Source of the DNA: Clostridia bacterium
Lineage (GTDB): Bacteria > Bacillota > Clostridia > Oscillospirales > Acutalibacteraceae
Length of the DNA: 64,000 nucleotides
Assembly: GCA_017380575.1 (NCBI GenBank)
Contig: JAFODS010000069.1
Coordinates: 1 to 64,000, forward strand
Direction of reading: 5' to 3'
This document shows positions 9,466 to 19,253 of the stretch, piece after piece; position 1 is the stretch's first letter; the number at the start of each line of letters is the position of its first letter. The translations under genes were made by a program, and so were the position numbers. Below the pieces are notes generated by a model. The model worked only from the letters and a program-made list of their open reading frames with translations. It did not search any database and had not been told where the DNA came from.

Positions 9466-10701
9466 TTAATAAATCGGGAATTTAGCACAAAGCTCTGTTA
9501 CTTCCTTTGTAACCTGATCTTTGCTTCCTTCAAAGTCTGTAGCAATCTTCTTGATCCAACCTGCAATAAGAAGCATTTCTTCTTCCTTGAAGCCTCTTGA
9601 TGTTACAGCCGGTGTACCGATACGAAGACCGCTTGTTACAAACGGACTCTGTGTTTCGTTAGGAACTGTGTTTTTATTAACAGTGATGTGAACCTCGTCA
9701 AGACGGTGCTCCATCTCTTTACCTGTAATATCAAAAGCACGAAGATCAACGAGCATAAGGTGATTATCTGTACCGTCTGAAACGATTTTGAAGCCTTCCT
9801 TTTTAAGTGCATCGCAGAGAACGGCTGCATTTTTAACAACCTGCTGCTGATATGCTTTAAACTCGTCTGTCATTGCTTCGCCGAATGCAACAGCCTTTGC
9901 TGCAATGATGTGCATAAGCGGACCGCCCTGAGTTCCGGGGAAAACAGCCTTGTCAATTGCCTTTGCATATTCTTCCTTGCAAAGGATAAGACCGCCTCTC
10001 GGACCTCTGAGAGTTTTGTGAGTTGTTGAAGTAACAACGTCTGAATACGGAACCGGGTTGGGATGAAGTCCTGCAGCAACAAGACCTGCAATGTGTGCCA
10101 TATCTACCATAAGGTATGCACCGACTTCGTCACAGATTTCACGGCACTTTTTATAATCGATAATTCTTGAATATGCACTTGCACCTACAACAATCATCTT
10201 CGGCTTGCACTCAAGTGCAATACGGCGCATTTCTTCGTAATCAATTACTTCTGTTTCTGAATCAACACCGTAAGGAACGATGTTGTAATACTTACCTGAA
10301 ATATTTGCAGGAGAACCGTGTGAGAGGTGTCCGCCCTCAGAAAGGTTCATACCCATAACTGTGTCGCCCGGTTTAACAAGTGCAAAGAATGTTGCAAGGT
10401 TTGCATTTGCACCGCTGTGAGGCTGAACGTTTGCATGTTCCGCACCGAAAATTTTCTTTGCTCTTTCGCGTGCAATTTCCTCTACCTTATCAACACAGTA
10501 ACAACCGCCATAGTATCTCTTTGACGGATAGCCTTCAGCATATTTGTTTGTAAGGACACCGCCCGCTGCAAGTAAAACTGCCTTTGAAACAATGTTTTCT
10601 GATGCGATGAGCTCAATGTTATGACGCTGACGCTCAAGCTCTTCACCGCAGGCACCTGCAACTTCGGGGTCAAAATTTATAAGTTCTTCAAAAAAATTCA
10701 T
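9466..10701 (-). CDS. glyA: Serine hydroxymethyltransferase
   Basis: GlyA interconverts serine + THF with glycine + 5,10-methylene-THF using pyridoxal phosphate. The 411-residue protein shows [11 protein letters not shown] near the N-terminus, the HSGANAN motif, [14 protein letters not shown], and the PLP lysine in [16 protein letters not shown]. Its location inside the purine operon fits supply of glycine for PurD and of one-carbon units for the two formyltransferases. The C-terminal tail is ordinary. The start has AGAGG upstream. Confidence 0.97.
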   Translation of the reverse strand: MNFFEELINFDPEVAGACGEELERQRHNIELIASENIVSKAVLLAAGGVLTNKYAEGYPSKRYYGGCYCVDKVEEIARERAKKIFGAEHANVQPHSGANANLATFFALVKPGDTVMGMNLSEGGHLSHGSPANISGKYYNIVPYGVDSETEVIDYEEMRRIALECKPKMIVVGASAYSRIIDYKKCREICDEVGAYLMVDMAHIAGLVAAGLHPNPVPYSDVVTSTTHKTLRGPRGGLILCKEEYAKAIDKAVFPGTQGGPLMHIIAAKAVAFGEAMTDEFKAYQQQVVKNAAVLCDALKKEGFKIVSDGTDNHLMLVDLRAFDITGKEMEHRLDEVHITVNKNTVPNETQSPFVTSGLRIGTPAVTSRGFKEEEMLLIAGWIKKIATDFEGSKDQVTKEVTELCAKFPIY

Positions 10702-10721
10702 CTTAAACCTCTGTTTATAAA

Positions 10722-11906
10722 TTAATGGTGGAACAATCTCATACCTGTGAATGCCATTGTGATACCGTACTTGTCACAGCACTCGATAACGATGTCATCA
10801 CGGATTGAGCCGCCCGGCTCTGCGATGTATGAAACGCCACTCTTCTTAGCTCTTTCAATGTTGTCGCTGAACGGGAAGAATGCATCAGAACCAACTGAAA
10901 CACCTGTAATTGTAGCAAGGTAAGCTGCCTGCTCCTCATCTGTGAACGGTTCGGGCTGAGTTGTAAAATACTTCTGCCAGTTGCCGTCTGCACAAACATC
11001 TTCTTCGTTCTTGTTGATATAACCGTCGATTACGTTGTCGCGGTTCGGTCTTGAAACGTCATCTCTGAACGGAAGGTTAAGAACCTTATCGCTCTGGCGA
11101 AGATGCCAGATATCTGCCTTATTACCTGCAAGACGTGTACAGTGAATTCTTGACTGCTGACCTGCGCCAACACCGATTGCCTGACCGTCCTTTGCATAGC
11201 AGACTGAGTTTGACTGAGTATACTTAAGTGTGATAAGAGCGATTATAAGGTCACGCTTTGCTTCTTCAGGGAACTCCTTGTTAGCTGTAACAACGTTCTG
11301 AAGCTGTGACTCATCAATCTTATAATCGTTTCTGCCCTGCTCGAATGTGATACCGTAAACAGTCTTCTGCTCGATCGGCTGCGGAACATAATCAGGGTCA
11401 ATCTTTACGATATTATAGTTACCGTTTCTCTTTGTTTTAAGAATTTCAAGTGCTTCATCTGTATAACCCGGAGCGATAACACCGTCAGAAACTTCACGCT
11501 TGATGATAAGAGCTGTTGTCTTGTCGCAAACGTCTGAAAGTGCAATCCAGTCACCGAAAGATGACATACGGTCTGTACCTCTTGCACGAGCATATGCACA
11601 AGCGAGAGGAGATTCGTCAAGGCCTTCGATATCGTCTACGAAGCAAGCCTTCTTAAGCTTTTCGGGAAGCGGATTGCCAACTGCTGCACAAGTCGGGCTT
11701 ACGTGCTTGAATGATGCTGCTGCAGGCATACCGAGAGCTTCTTTAAGCTCCTTAACAAGCTGCCATGAGTTGAAAGCATCAAGGAAATTGATGAAACCGG
11801 GTCTGCCCGCAAGAATTTCGATCGGAAGCTCTGTTCCGTCGTTCATAAAGATCTTTGCGGGTTTCTGATTCGGGTTACAACCGTATTTAAGTTCAAATTC
11901 TTTCAT
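10722..11906 (-). CDS. Stand-alone AICAR formyltransferase (PurH C-terminal-type domain)
   Basis: This 394-residue protein corresponds to the formyltransferase half of bifunctional PurH, without the IMP cyclohydrolase half. It transfers a formyl group from 10-formyl-THF to AICAR to give FAICAR. Near residue 66 it has [13 protein letters not shown], matching the catalytic Lys-His motif (KHVNP-type) of the family. [24 protein letters not shown] later in the chain is the usual folate/AICAR-site stretch, and [19 protein letters not shown] is also typical. A separate cyclohydrolase, PurO, is encoded immediately upstream, so the two steps are split between two polypeptides. It lies 20 bases after purO and 20 bases before glyA. 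Confidence 0.93.
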   Translation of the reverse strand: MKEFELKYGCNPNQKPAKIFMNDGTELPIEILAGRPGFINFLDAFNSWQLVKELKEALGMPAAASFKHVSPTCAAVGNPLPEKLKKACFVDDIEGLDESPLACAYARARGTDRMSSFGDWIALSDVCDKTTALIIKREVSDGVIAPGYTDEALEILKTKRNGNYNIVKIDPDYVPQPIEQKTVYGITFEQGRNDYKIDESQLQNVVTANKEFPEEAKRDLIIALITLKYTQSNSVCYAKDGQAIGVGAGQQSRIHCTRLAGNKADIWHLRQSDKVLNLPFRDDVSRPNRDNVIDGYINKNEEDVCADGNWQKYFTTQPEPFTDEEQAAYLATITGVSVGSDAFFPFSDNIERAKKSGVSYIAEPGGSIRDDIVIECCDKYGITMAFTGMRLFHH

Positions 11907-11926
11907 TTTCGTACACCTACCTGTAA

Positions 11927-12646
11927 TTATTTATTCTTGTTGATAAGACGGTTCTCTTCTGCACCTGTTTCAAGGTCGATGTAACGAACGTAAAGAGAAA
12001 TCTTATTATCTTCGTTGAGGTTTGTCCAGAGTGTGTTTGTGAATTCGTCGATATCGTCGGGAATCATAACTCTTTCGGGTTCACCCTGGAATGTCGGAAT
12101 AGGATTACCGTCACATACATATGTGTGGATAAAGTGACCGAGACCTGCCTTTGAGGGGTACATAAAGAGGTAACGTGCACAGTCTGAACCCTCTTCGTCA
12201 AGGCTCTTGAGGATGCTCATTTCATATTTGAAATCGTTATTTTCAAACTTGAGCATACCGCTGATTCTCGGTGTGAAGTTCGGTGCATCGGGCTCAAACT
12301 CACGAGTTTTGAGAGCACCGTTGAAGCACTTGCCTTCTTTGATGAATTCGTAAATTGTATCTGTCTGATCACCGTTTGTTACGATGAGCTTATTTTCATG
12401 CTTTCTGATAGCGGCATAAATGATAAGTGAAGGATCTTCAACCTTTGAAGCATCAAACGGCTCTGTGAAAACTGCTCCGTCCTTCTCTGAGAAAATACGG
12501 TTACGGCTGTTTTCGCTTCTGCCCATAATGAAATAAGCAGCAACTGCCTTCTTAGCGTCTGCAGTTTTACCGATAACAATACCTCTGCCTACATATGAAT
12601 TATCGCGGATAAGTTCGCCGATGTCATTAACCTTGTATATGTTCAT
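11927..12646 (-). CDS. purO: IMP cyclohydrolase, PurO type
   Basis: The 239-residue product starting MNIYKVNDIGELIRDN matches the PurO-like IMP cyclohydrolase family, first described in archaea, by YVGRGIVIGKTADAKKAVAAYFIMGRSENSRNRIF (shown here only to name the region, about residues 19-53), followed by KHENKLIVTNGDQTDTIY. It would close the ring of FAICAR to give IMP, the last step of the pathway. It is unrelated in fold to the PurH cyclohydrolase domain. ATG at 12646 is preferred because AAGGTG sits six bases upstream; an in-frame GTG three codons earlier (12655) lies inside that site. It overlaps the end of purN by 20 bases, which suggests translational coupling. Confidence 0.9.
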   Translation of the reverse strand: MNIYKVNDIGELIRDNSYVGRGIVIGKTADAKKAVAAYFIMGRSENSRNRIFSEKDGAVFTEPFDASKVEDPSLIIYAAIRKHENKLIVTNGDQTDTIYEFIKEGKCFNGALKTREFEPDAPNFTPRISGMLKFENNDFKYEMSILKSLDEEGSDCARYLFMYPSKAGLGHFIHTYVCDGNPIPTFQGEPERVMIPDDIDEFTNTLWTNLNEDNKISLYVRYIDLETGAEENRLINKNK

Positions 12647-13265
12647 AATCTTCACCTTTTTCCTTAATTTCTTTTGATACTAATTCTGCCGCTTCAGGCA
12701 GGATATTCCATTCTGCTTCCTGCATAACTCTTTTCTGCAGGGTTTCGGGAGTGTCCTGAGGCTCGATGTAAACTGCTCTTTGGAGAATAATCTGTCCGCC
12801 GTCGGGAATTTCATTTACGAAATGTACTGTTGCACCGGTAACCTTGACACCGTAAGCAAGAGCAGCTTCGTGAACCTTAAGGCCGTAGAAGCCTTCACCG
12901 CAGAAGGAAGGAATCAATGACGGATGAACGTTGATGATTCGCTTCGGGTAACTTGAAGTGAAGCTCTCCGTAAGAATACACATAAAGCCTGCAAGGATTA
13001 TAAGCTCAATTCCGTTTTCTTTAAGAACTGATTTAACCTCTGCTTCAAAAGCTTCTCTTGTATCGTATTCCTTATTATTGATAACTGCAGTTTTTATTCC
13101 TGCGTTTTCAGCTCGTGTCAAAGCGTAAGCTCCAGGCTTGTTGGAGATTACAAGCTCAATTTTACCGCTTTTTATAATGCCGCTTTTTTCGGCATCAATC
13201 AAAGCCTGAAGGTTTGTTCCGCCGCCCGAAACAAGGACAGCAATTTTTGTCGGAGCAGTATTCAT
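12627..13265 (-). CDS. purN: Phosphoribosylglycinamide formyltransferase (GART)
   Basis: PurN formylates GAR with 10-formyl-THF. From the ATG at 13265 (GGGGGAG five bases upstream) the product has 212 residues; an open frame runs 15 codons further upstream but lacks a good ribosome site and would start inside purM. Motifs: LVSGGGTNLQALID at the start, LAGFMCIL, catalytic Asn/His in INVHPSLIPSF and the Asp in GATVHFVNEIPDGGQII. It lies between purM and purO. Confidence 0.95.
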   Translation of the reverse strand: MNTAPTKIAVLVSGGGTNLQALIDAEKSGIIKSGKIELVISNKPGAYALTRAENAGIKTAVINNKEYDTREAFEAEVKSVLKENGIELIILAGFMCILTESFTSSYPKRIINVHPSLIPSFCGEGFYGLKVHEAALAYGVKVTGATVHFVNEIPDGGQIILQRAVYIEPQDTPETLQKRVMQEAEWNILPEAAELVSKEIKEKGEDYEHIQG

Positions 13266-13278
13266 AGCCTCTCCCCCA

Positions 13279-14322
13279 TTATTCAATGATAATCTTCTCG
13301 TCACCTGCAACGATTTCGCCGATTACATAAGCATCTTCGCCGTTTGCCTTGAGAATTTCAAGTGCCTTGTCTGCATCTTCTTTAGCAACAACAACGCTCA
13401 TACCAACACCCATATTGTATGTGTTGAACATATCACGCTCAGGAATGTTGCCTGTCTTTGCGATGAGGTCGAAAATCGGAAGAATACGGATTGAAGCCTT
13501 GTCAATCTTTGCACTGTATCCGTCAGGAAGGCTTCTTGGAATATTCTCGTAGAAACCACCGCCTGTGATATGAGAAACTGACTTAACAGTAACTTCTTCA
13601 AACAAAGCGAGCATAGGCTTAACATAAATCTTTGTGGGAGTAAGAAGTGTTTCGCCAAGTGACTTGCCGCCAAGCTCTTCAAGAGGAGTCTTGATGTCTG
13701 CATTTTCGATATCGAAAACTTTTCTTACGAGTGAGAAGCCGTTTGAGTGAACACCTGATGACGGGAGAGCGATGATAACGTCGCCTTCTTTAACAAGCTT
13801 GTTGTTAACGATCTTATCCTTATCAACAACGCCTACTGAGAAGCCTGCCATATCGTATTCATCAATGGGATAGAAGCCGGGCATTTCAGCTGTTTCACCG
13901 CCGATAAGAGCTGAACCTGACTGAACACAGCCTTCTGCAACACCTGCAACGATGTCTGCGATTCTTTCAGGGAAGTTCTTTCCGCAAGCAATATAGTCAA
14001 GGAAGAACAACGGCTTTGCACCACAGCAGATAACATCGTTAACACACATTGCAACACAGTCAATACCTACTGTGTCGTGCTTGTCCATAAGGAAAGCCAT
14101 CTTAAGCTTTGTGCCGACACCGTCTGTACCGCTTACGAGAACCGGCTTTGAGATACCTGTAAGGTCAAGCTCAAAAAGGCCGCCGAAACCGCCGATGTCA
14201 GATGAAACTGCATTTGTCATTGTTCTTGCGATATGAGCCTTCATAAGCTCAACTGCTTTGTAACCTGCTGTAATGTCAACGCCCGCTGCTGCGTAGCTGT
14301 CTGATTTAGAATTTGTATGCAT
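13279..14322 (-). CDS. purM: Phosphoribosylformylglycinamidine cyclo-ligase (AIR synthetase)
   Basis: PurM closes FGAM to AIR with ATP. With the start at 14322 ([25 protein letters not shown] upstream) it has 347 residues, normal for the family; a longer frame to 14367 overlaps purF and is not favoured. Motifs: [24 protein letters not shown], [24 protein letters not shown] segment and [12 protein letters not shown]. It begins six bases after purF stops. Confidence 0.96.
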   Translation of the reverse strand: MHTNSKSDSYAAAGVDITAGYKAVELMKAHIARTMTNAVSSDIGGFGGLFELDLTGISKPVLVSGTDGVGTKLKMAFLMDKHDTVGIDCVAMCVNDVICCGAKPLFFLDYIACGKNFPERIADIVAGVAEGCVQSGSALIGGETAEMPGFYPIDEYDMAGFSVGVVDKDKIVNNKLVKEGDVIIALPSSGVHSNGFSLVRKVFDIENADIKTPLEELGGKSLGETLLTPTKIYVKPMLALFEEVTVKSVSHITGGGFYENIPRSLPDGYSAKIDKASIRILPIFDLIAKTGNIPERDMFNTYNMGVGMSVVVAKEDADKALEILKANGEDAYVIGEIVAGDEKIIIE

Positions 14323-14327
14323 AATTC

Positions 14328-15752
14328 TTATTCCTTTCCGTTCCAACAATATGTGCAAAGGTCGCATTCGTCAAGTCCGATTGCTTCGATGAGACCTTCA
14401 AGTGACTGAAATTCGAGTGATGAGAAGTGGAACTTCTCGCAGATTTTCTGACGAAGCATCTTTCCGCGTTCTGTTGAAGAATCGCTGTATTCATCAAGAT
14501 ACTTTTCGCCTTCCTCGCCCTCAAGCTCCATAATTGTGCTTCTTGTGATAAGGTCGAGGTCGCTTGTATTACGGGAGAAGTTAAGGTACTTACAGCCGTA
14601 CATAATCGGCGGACAAGCCGAACGCATATGAACTGCCTTTGCTCCGTTTGAATAAAGAAACTCTACAGTTTCACGAAGCTGTGTTCCCCTTACTATTGAG
14701 TCATCAACAAAAAGAAGACTCTTGTCATGAATGAGTTCACAAACCGGAACCTGCTTCATTTTCGCAACCTTTTTTCTGTCGCTCTGTTTGCTTGACATAA
14801 AGCTTCTTGGCCAGGTCGGAGTGTATTTGATAAAAGGTCTTGAGAACGGGATTCTGCTCTTATTTGCATAACCTATTGCGTGCGGTGTTCCCGAATCCGG
14901 CACACCGCTGACGTAATCAACGCCCTCTGCATTGCCGTCTTCCATATCGTGCTTTGCAAGGATTTCACCGTTACGGTATCTCATAACCTCAACGTTGACG
15001 CCTTCGTAAGTTGACGGTGAATAACCGTAATATGACCAGAGAAATGCGCATATACGTTTTTTCTTTCCCGGAACAGCAAGCTGCTTTAGTGAATCGCAGG
15101 TAAACTCTACGATTTCTCCGGGTCCGAGTTCCTTTTCATCGTCATATCCGAGTTTCTGATATGCAAAGGATTCAAACGAAACACAATAGCCGTTTTCATT
15201 CTTTCCGACAAGCACCGGAAGTCTTCCGAGTCTGTCGCGTGCCGCGATAATTGCACCGTCATTCTTAAGAATGAGGATTGATGCTGTGCCGTCGATTACT
15301 TCCTGTGCAAAGTGGATACCTGCAACAAAGTCGCTCTTCTGATTTATAAGTGCCGCAACAAGCTCGGTTGAGTTAACCTTACCGCCTGTCATTGCATTGA
15401 ACTGACCGCCGCTGAAATCAAGGTACTGCTTTATAAGATCATCTGCGTTGTTGATTACACCGACAATACAGATTGCATATGTGCCGAGATTTGAACGTAC
15501 AAGAAGCGGCTGCGGGTCCGAATCGCTAATACAGCCGATTGCGGATTTACCCTTCATTTCCTCGAAAACTTTTTCAAACTTTGTTCTGAACGGTGAGTTT
15601 TCGATGTTATGAATATCTCTTTGTAAACCGATTTCGTCGTCATACGCCGCCATACCGCCGCGACGTGTTCCGAGATGTGAATGGTAGTCTGTTCCGAAGA
15701 ATACGTCATAGACCGCATCTTCCTTACAGGCTGCACCAAAAAAGCCTCCCAT
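14328..15752 (-). CDS. purF: PurF-family amidophosphoribosyltransferase lacking the glutaminase active site
   Basis: The 474-residue protein is homologous to PurF, which makes phosphoribosylamine from PRPP and glutamine. The C-terminal phosphoribosyltransferase half is intact, with the PRPP loop [13 protein letters not shown] at 346-358 and [14 protein letters not shown] before it. The four Fe-S ligand positions known from Bacillus PurF appear conserved: Cys235, Cys387, and Cys466/Cys469 in a C-terminal CTYCWNGK. The N-terminal glutaminase half, however, starts M-G-G-F-F-G, with no cysteine after the initiator Met, and the H-V-R-Y-x-T and H-N-G-N segments are replaced by [13 protein letters not shown] and [17 protein letters not shown] six bases before the ATG fixes the start. 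Homologues of this kind are known in Clostridia and Bacteroidetes. It may use ammonia, or a canonical PurF may exist elsewhere. Confidence 0.88.
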   Translation of the reverse strand: MGGFFGAACKEDAVYDVFFGTDYHSHLGTRRGGMAAYDDEIGLQRDIHNIENSPFRTKFEKVFEEMKGKSAIGCISDSDPQPLLVRSNLGTYAICIVGVINNADDLIKQYLDFSGGQFNAMTGGKVNSTELVAALINQKSDFVAGIHFAQEVIDGTASILILKNDGAIIAARDRLGRLPVLVGKNENGYCVSFESFAYQKLGYDDEKELGPGEIVEFTCDSLKQLAVPGKKKRICAFLWSYYGYSPSTYEGVNVEVMRYRNGEILAKHDMEDGNAEGVDYVSGVPDSGTPHAIGYANKSRIPFSRPFIKYTPTWPRSFMSSKQSDRKKVAKMKQVPVCELIHDKSLLFVDDSIVRGTQLRETVEFLYSNGAKAVHMRSACPPIMYGCKYLNFSRNTSDLDLITRSTIMELEGEEGEKYLDEYSDSSTERGKMLRQKICEKFHFSSLEFQSLEGLIEAIGLDECDLCTYCWNGKE

Positions 15753-15812
15753 TTGGTTACCTCCTATCGTTGAAAGCCGTTCGCAAGGATTTTTGCGAAA
15801 ACGGTGCCGGGT

Positions 15813-16307
15813 TTATTTATTGAATCTTTTCTCTATTTCTGCGTTCTTCTTAAGAACGTTTTCTGATGCTGACTTTCTCTGTGCATCAAGCTTTGCCGCA
15901 ACTTCCTCATCGTTTACTGAAAGAATCTGAAGAGCAAGGAGAGCTGCATTTGCCGCACCGTCGATTGCTACTGTTGCAACAGGGATACCTGCAGGCATCT
16001 GAACTGTTGAAAGAAGAGCATCAAGACCGTCAAGTGTTGAAGCCTTTACGGGAATACCGATAACGGGAAGAGTTGTGTTTGCTGCGATTGCACCTGCAAG
16101 GTGTGCAGCCTTACCTGCTGCTGCGATGATAGCACCAAAGCCGTTAGCACGTGCGTTTGCTGAAAACTCCTTTGCTTCAACGGGTGTTCTGTGTGCTGAA
16201 AATACGTGAACCTCGTAAGGAACACCAAACTCATCAAGAGTTGTCATTGCTTTTTCAACTACGGGCAAATCGCTGTCGCTACCCATAATAATTCCGATTT
16301 TTTTCAT
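15813..16307 (-). CDS. purE: N5-carboxyaminoimidazole ribonucleotide mutase (PurE)
   Basis: PurE makes CAIR, the sixth purine step. The 164-residue protein has IIMGSDSDLP at residues 6-15, VFSAHRTP ending at 42 and AAAGKAAHLAGAIAANT, which resembles class I (N5-CAIR mutase) enzymes that work with PurK. No purK is in the window, so either it lies elsewhere or this enzyme uses AIR and CO2 directly. It is the first gene of the operon, starting eight bases after an AGGAGG that abuts the riboswitch terminator. Confidence 0.95.
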   Translation of the reverse strand: MKKIGIIMGSDSDLPVVEKAMTTLDEFGVPYEVHVFSAHRTPVEAKEFSANARANGFGAIIAAAGKAAHLAGAIAANTTLPVIGIPVKASTLDGLDALLSTVQMPAGIPVATVAIDGAANAALLALQILSVNDEEVAAKLDAQRKSASENVLKKNAEIEKRFNK

Positions 16308-16320
16308 TCTGAAATCCTCC

Positions 16321-16363
16321 TAAAAATAAGCAGGACAGTCCTATATTATCAACAGGACTGCCC
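16321..16363 (-). terminator. Riboswitch-controlled transcription terminator before purE
   Basis: On the minus strand GGGCAGTCCT (16354-16363) pairs with AGGACTGTCC (16333-16342) and is followed by TGCTTATTTTTA. The left arm reuses the conserved CUGGGCA of the ZTP aptamer, so ligand binding and hairpin formation are mutually exclusive: the typical layout of a ligand-induced antitermination switch. Confidence 0.85.
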
Positions 16364-16437
16364 AGACGGTCGGCTGTAAAATTCCTTTTGCTCCCCTGTG
16401 GTTAATCCACAATTCCGTCAGTCACAAAAGGCTTTTT
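16355..16437 (-). ncRNA. ZTP (pfl) riboswitch aptamer
   Basis: The leader of purE carries the conserved parts of the ZTP riboswitch. P1 is formed by CCTTTTG (16426-16432) with CAAAAGG (16384-16390). Between them are the GTGACTGACGG segment, a GTGG/CCAC hairpin and GGGGAGC. The 3' subdomain GCCGACCGTCTGGGCA ends with the hallmark C-C-G-Y-C-U-G-G-G-C-A (16359-16369). ZTP/ZMP accumulates when 10-formyl-THF is short and the riboswitch then turns on folate and purine genes. The operon downstream contains glyA, fhs and both formyltransferase genes, exactly the expected targets. Confidence 0.92.
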
Positions 16438-16450
16438 ATATTATGGTTTT

Positions 16451-16479
16451 ATTATATCAAAAACCGCCGTCAAGGTCAA
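16451..16479 (-). promoter_or_regulatory. Sigma-A promoter of the purine operon
   Basis: TTGACC (16474-16479) and TATAAT (16451-16456) on the minus strand are 17 bases apart, placing the transcript start just before the ZTP aptamer. The -35 box sits in an imperfect palindrome GGTTAAGTTGACC. Confidence 0.85.
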
Positions 16480-16539
16480 CTTAACCAGGTGTAAAAGTTT
16501 GTCCTCTGTTTTAACTATTGTCTATCAAAATTATACAAA

Positions 16540-16959
16540 TTACTCTGCTTTTGTTTCACAATAAATGCATCTGTAAACAGCTTTTTCACCGTCAGTTGTC
16601 TTTTTGAAGACGTGCGGCAATTCCTGCTCTACAGAAGTGATACAACGCGGATTTTTGCACTTAATAACGTTAGTCAGTTTTTCAGGCAAGGAAACCTTTC
16701 TTTTTTCTACGAGAATGCTGTCCTTGATAATATCAACGGTAACACCGGGATCAACGTAACCAAGGAGTTCAACGTCAACATCGATATCAGCATCGACCTT
16801 GATTATATCCTTTTTACCCATTTTGTTACTGCTTACGTTTTTGATAATAGCAACCGAACAATCAAGCTCGTCAAGGTTAAGAAGATTATAAATCTGCATA
16901 CCCTTACCTGCTGCTATATGGTCAATAACAATACCGTTTCTGATTGAATCTATATTCAT
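16540..16959 (-). CDS. pyrI: Aspartate carbamoyltransferase regulatory subunit
   Basis: PyrI is the allosteric partner of PyrB: it binds nucleotides (CTP/ATP in E. coli) in the N-terminal domain and zinc in the C-terminal domain. The 139-residue protein starts MNIDSIRNGIVIDHIAAGKG, typical of the nucleotide domain. It ends with the zinc ligands in CKNPRC (about 104-109) and CIYC (about 133-136). Its start directly follows the pyrB stop (TAAATG), with GGAGGT upstream, so the two subunits are translationally coupled. This is the last gene of the pyr operon, and no hairpin terminator is seen after it. Confidence 0.95.
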   Translation of the reverse strand: MNIDSIRNGIVIDHIAAGKGMQIYNLLNLDELDCSVAIIKNVSSNKMGKKDIIKVDADIDVDVELLGYVDPGVTVDIIKDSILVEKRKVSLPEKLTNVIKCKNPRCITSVEQELPHVFKKTTDGEKAVYRCIYCETKAE

Positions 16960-17874
16960 TTATTTTACCTCCAGAAGCTTAAGTATCAAAGCCATTCTCA
17001 TAAACTTTCCGTTAAGTACCTGCTTGAAGTAACAAGCTCTGGGATCATCGTCAACAGCAACGCTGATTTCGTTTACTCTCGGCAACGGATGCATTACGCA
17101 AAGATCCTTCTTTGCTGTTTCAAGCTTTTCGGGAGTGAGAATATAGCTGTCCTTAAGGCGAAGATAATCCTCTTCGTTGAAGAAGCGTTCACGCTGAACA
17201 CGTGTCATATAAAGAATATCGAGCTCAGGCATTACTGATTCGAGGTCAGTTGTCTGTACATATTCAAGATTGTTTTTCTGAATTATATCCTTCTTTACAT
17301 AGCTGGGAAGCTTGAGTTCTTCAGGAGAGATGAGCACAAACTTCACGTTCTTATATCTTGAAAGAGCACTGATAAGAGAGTGTACTGTTCTGCCGAACTT
17401 GAGGTCACCGCAGAAACCGACTGTGATATCGTTGAATCTGCCCTTTTCACGGCTGATTGTAAGAAGGTCAGCAAGTGTCTGTGTCGGATGGTTATGTCCG
17501 CCGTCACCTGCATTGATAACAGGCACAGTTGCATTCATTGAAGCAACAAGCGGAGCACCCTCCTTCGGATGACGCATTGCGATAATGTCTGCATAGCAGG
17601 AAATTGTCTTTGCAGTATCTGCAACGCTTTCGCCCTTTGCAGCTGAGCTTGACTTGGCATCTGACATACTGAGTACGTTACCGCCAAGCTCGTACATTGC
17701 AGCTTCAAAGCTGAGTCTCGTTCTTGTTGAAGGCTCAAAGAAAAGCGTTGCAAGCTTCTTACCCGCACACTTATGTGCATACTTTTCGGGGTTTGCGATA
17801 ATGTCGTTCGCACAAGCAACGAGCTCGTCAAGCTCCTCAACAGAAAGATCAAGAATATCGATTACGCTTCTCAT
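16960..17874 (-). CDS. pyrB: Aspartate carbamoyltransferase catalytic subunit
   Basis: PyrB makes carbamoyl-aspartate, the committed pyrimidine step. The 304-residue protein has the carbamoyl-phosphate loop [13 protein letters not shown] (residues 45-57), the SSSAAKGES loop that reaches the neighbouring active site, and [10 protein letters not shown], plus LPRVNEI near the C-terminus. Its ATG overlaps the pyrE stop by one base (TAATG). With PyrI next door it should form the regulated dodecamer. Confidence 0.97.
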   Translation of the reverse strand: MRSVIDILDLSVEELDELVACANDIIANPEKYAHKCAGKKLATLFFEPSTRTRLSFEAAMYELGGNVLSMSDAKSSSAAKGESVADTAKTISCYADIIAMRHPKEGAPLVASMNATVPVINAGDGGHNHPTQTLADLLTISREKGRFNDITVGFCGDLKFGRTVHSLISALSRYKNVKFVLISPEELKLPSYVKKDIIQKNNLEYVQTTDLESVMPELDILYMTRVQRERFFNEEDYLRLKDSYILTPEKLETAKKDLCVMHPLPRVNEISVAVDDDPRACYFKQVLNGKFMRMALILKLLEVK

Positions 17875-18512
17875 TATTTTACTCCTCCGATCCAGCTTTC
17901 GTCGGACGGGTTGTTTCTGAATGCGATGAGTCTCTGAATATCTTCTGTTGCGATGTAACCTTCTTCAGCAGCCACTTCTGCGATTACATCAAAGTTTGTG
18001 AGGCTATAGTTGATAACATTTGCTTCCTCAAGACGTACAAGACCCTTCTTCATACCGTATGTGAAGATTGACACGATACCGAGAACGTCTGCACCTGCTT
18101 CACGGAGAACATTTACAACTTCAATAACGCTGCCGCCTGTTGAAATAAGGTCTTCAACAACAACAACCTTCTGGCCGGGAAGAAGCTTACCTTCGATCTG
18201 ATTCTGTCTGCCGTGGTCCTTGTTGCCTGAACGTACATAACCCATAGGCAAGCCGAGGATATGAGCTGTAATTGCAGCGTGAGCAATACCTGCAGTTGAT
18301 GTACCCATAAGAACTTCTGCTTCAGGATACTTCTCTTTGATAAGTGTTGCAAGACCGTTTTCAACGTCTGTTCTTACATCGGGTGCTGTAAGTGTAAGTC
18401 TGTTGTCACAGTAAACAGGGCTCTTGATACCGCTTGCCCATGTGAACGGCTCTTCGGGACGGAAGAAAACCGCCTTGATTTTAAGTAAGTCTTTTGCAAT
18501 AAGCTTCTCCAT
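17874..18512 (-). CDS. pyrE: Orotate phosphoribosyltransferase
   Basis: PyrE attaches ribose phosphate from PRPP to orotate to give OMP. The 212-residue protein shows [16 protein letters not shown] near the N-terminus and the PRPP motif [18 protein letters not shown]. It lies between pyrF and pyrB; its stop overlaps the pyrB start. Confidence 0.96.
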   Translation of the reverse strand: MEKLIAKDLLKIKAVFFRPEEPFTWASGIKSPVYCDNRLTLTAPDVRTDVENGLATLIKEKYPEAEVLMGTSTAGIAHAAITAHILGLPMGYVRSGNKDHGRQNQIEGKLLPGQKVVVVEDLISTGGSVIEVVNVLREAGADVLGIVSIFTYGMKKGLVRLEEANVINYSLTNFDVIAEVAAEEGYIATEDIQRLIAFRNNPSDESWIGGVK

Positions 18513-18548
18513 AGTTTTAATCTCCTTTATATAAATCTTATTTTAAAC

Positions 18549-19253
18549 TTAGTCTACGAACTCTGCAATGCATCTGTTATATGCTGCAACAGGGTCAGCT
18601 GCCGCTGTGATAGGTCTGCCGACTACGATATAGTCAGAGCCGATTTTCTTAGCTTCAGCAGGAGTCATAACTCTTACCTGGTCACCGATGTCGCCGTCTG
18701 CGAATCTTACGCCCGGTGTAACTGTTACAAAATCATTTCCGCATACTTCGTGAACCTTGCCTGCTTCAAGGGGTGAACATACAACACCGTCAAGGCCTGC
18801 AACCTTAGCATTGTGTGCATAGTGCATAACAACCTTGTCGATAGGCTCGTTGATAAGAAGGTCGTTCTTCATTCTTTCTTCGCTTGTTGAAGTAAGCTGT
18901 GTTACAGCGATAAGAATCGGTCTTGTGCCGTCAGGACGTGTAAGCCCCTCAAGAGCAGCTTCCATCATAGCGATTGTACCGCTTGCGTGGAGGTTTGTCA
19001 TATCAACGTCAAGTCCTGAAAGAACAGCCATTGATTTTTTTACTGTGTTCGGAATATCGTGAAGCTTGAGGTCAAGGAAAATCTTGTGTCCTCTTTCCTT
19101 GATTTCTTTTACAATCTGCGGACCTTCAGCATAGAAAAGCTCCATACCGATCTTCACGAAAGGCTTTCTGCCTTCACCGTTGAACTTATCAAGAAAGTTC
19201 ATTACATCTGCCTTTGACGAAAAGTCGCAAGCTACAATTACATCCTTACCCAT
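18549..19253 (-). CDS. pyrF: Orotidine 5'-phosphate decarboxylase (type 1)
   Basis: PyrF decarboxylates OMP to UMP. The 234-residue protein carries the catalytic Lys/Asp set in [14 protein letters not shown] (about 58-71), followed by TNLHASG and, near the end, [12 protein letters not shown], the phosphate-gripping loop. The start overlaps the pyrD stop by one base with GGAGGAG upstream. Confidence 0.96.
   Translation of the reverse strand: MGKDVIVACDFSSKADVMNFLDKFNGEGRKPFVKIGMELFYAEGPQIVKEIKERGHKIFLDLKLHDIPNTVKKSMAVLSGLDVDMTNLHASGTIAMMEAALEGLTRPDGTRPILIAVTQLTSTSEERMKNDLLINEPIDKVVMHYAHNAKVAGLDGVVCSPLEAGKVHEVCGNDFVTVTPGVRFADGDIGDQVRVMTPAEAKKIGSDYIVVGRPITAAADPVAAYNRCIAEFVD

Noticed and set aside
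13265-13310. N-terminal extension of PurN, and similar extensions of PurM, PyrC and the MMPL protein
   Set aside because: Each lacks a ribosome site, while the internal ATG has a good one; the purM and MMPL extensions also cross a neighbouring gene or promoter.
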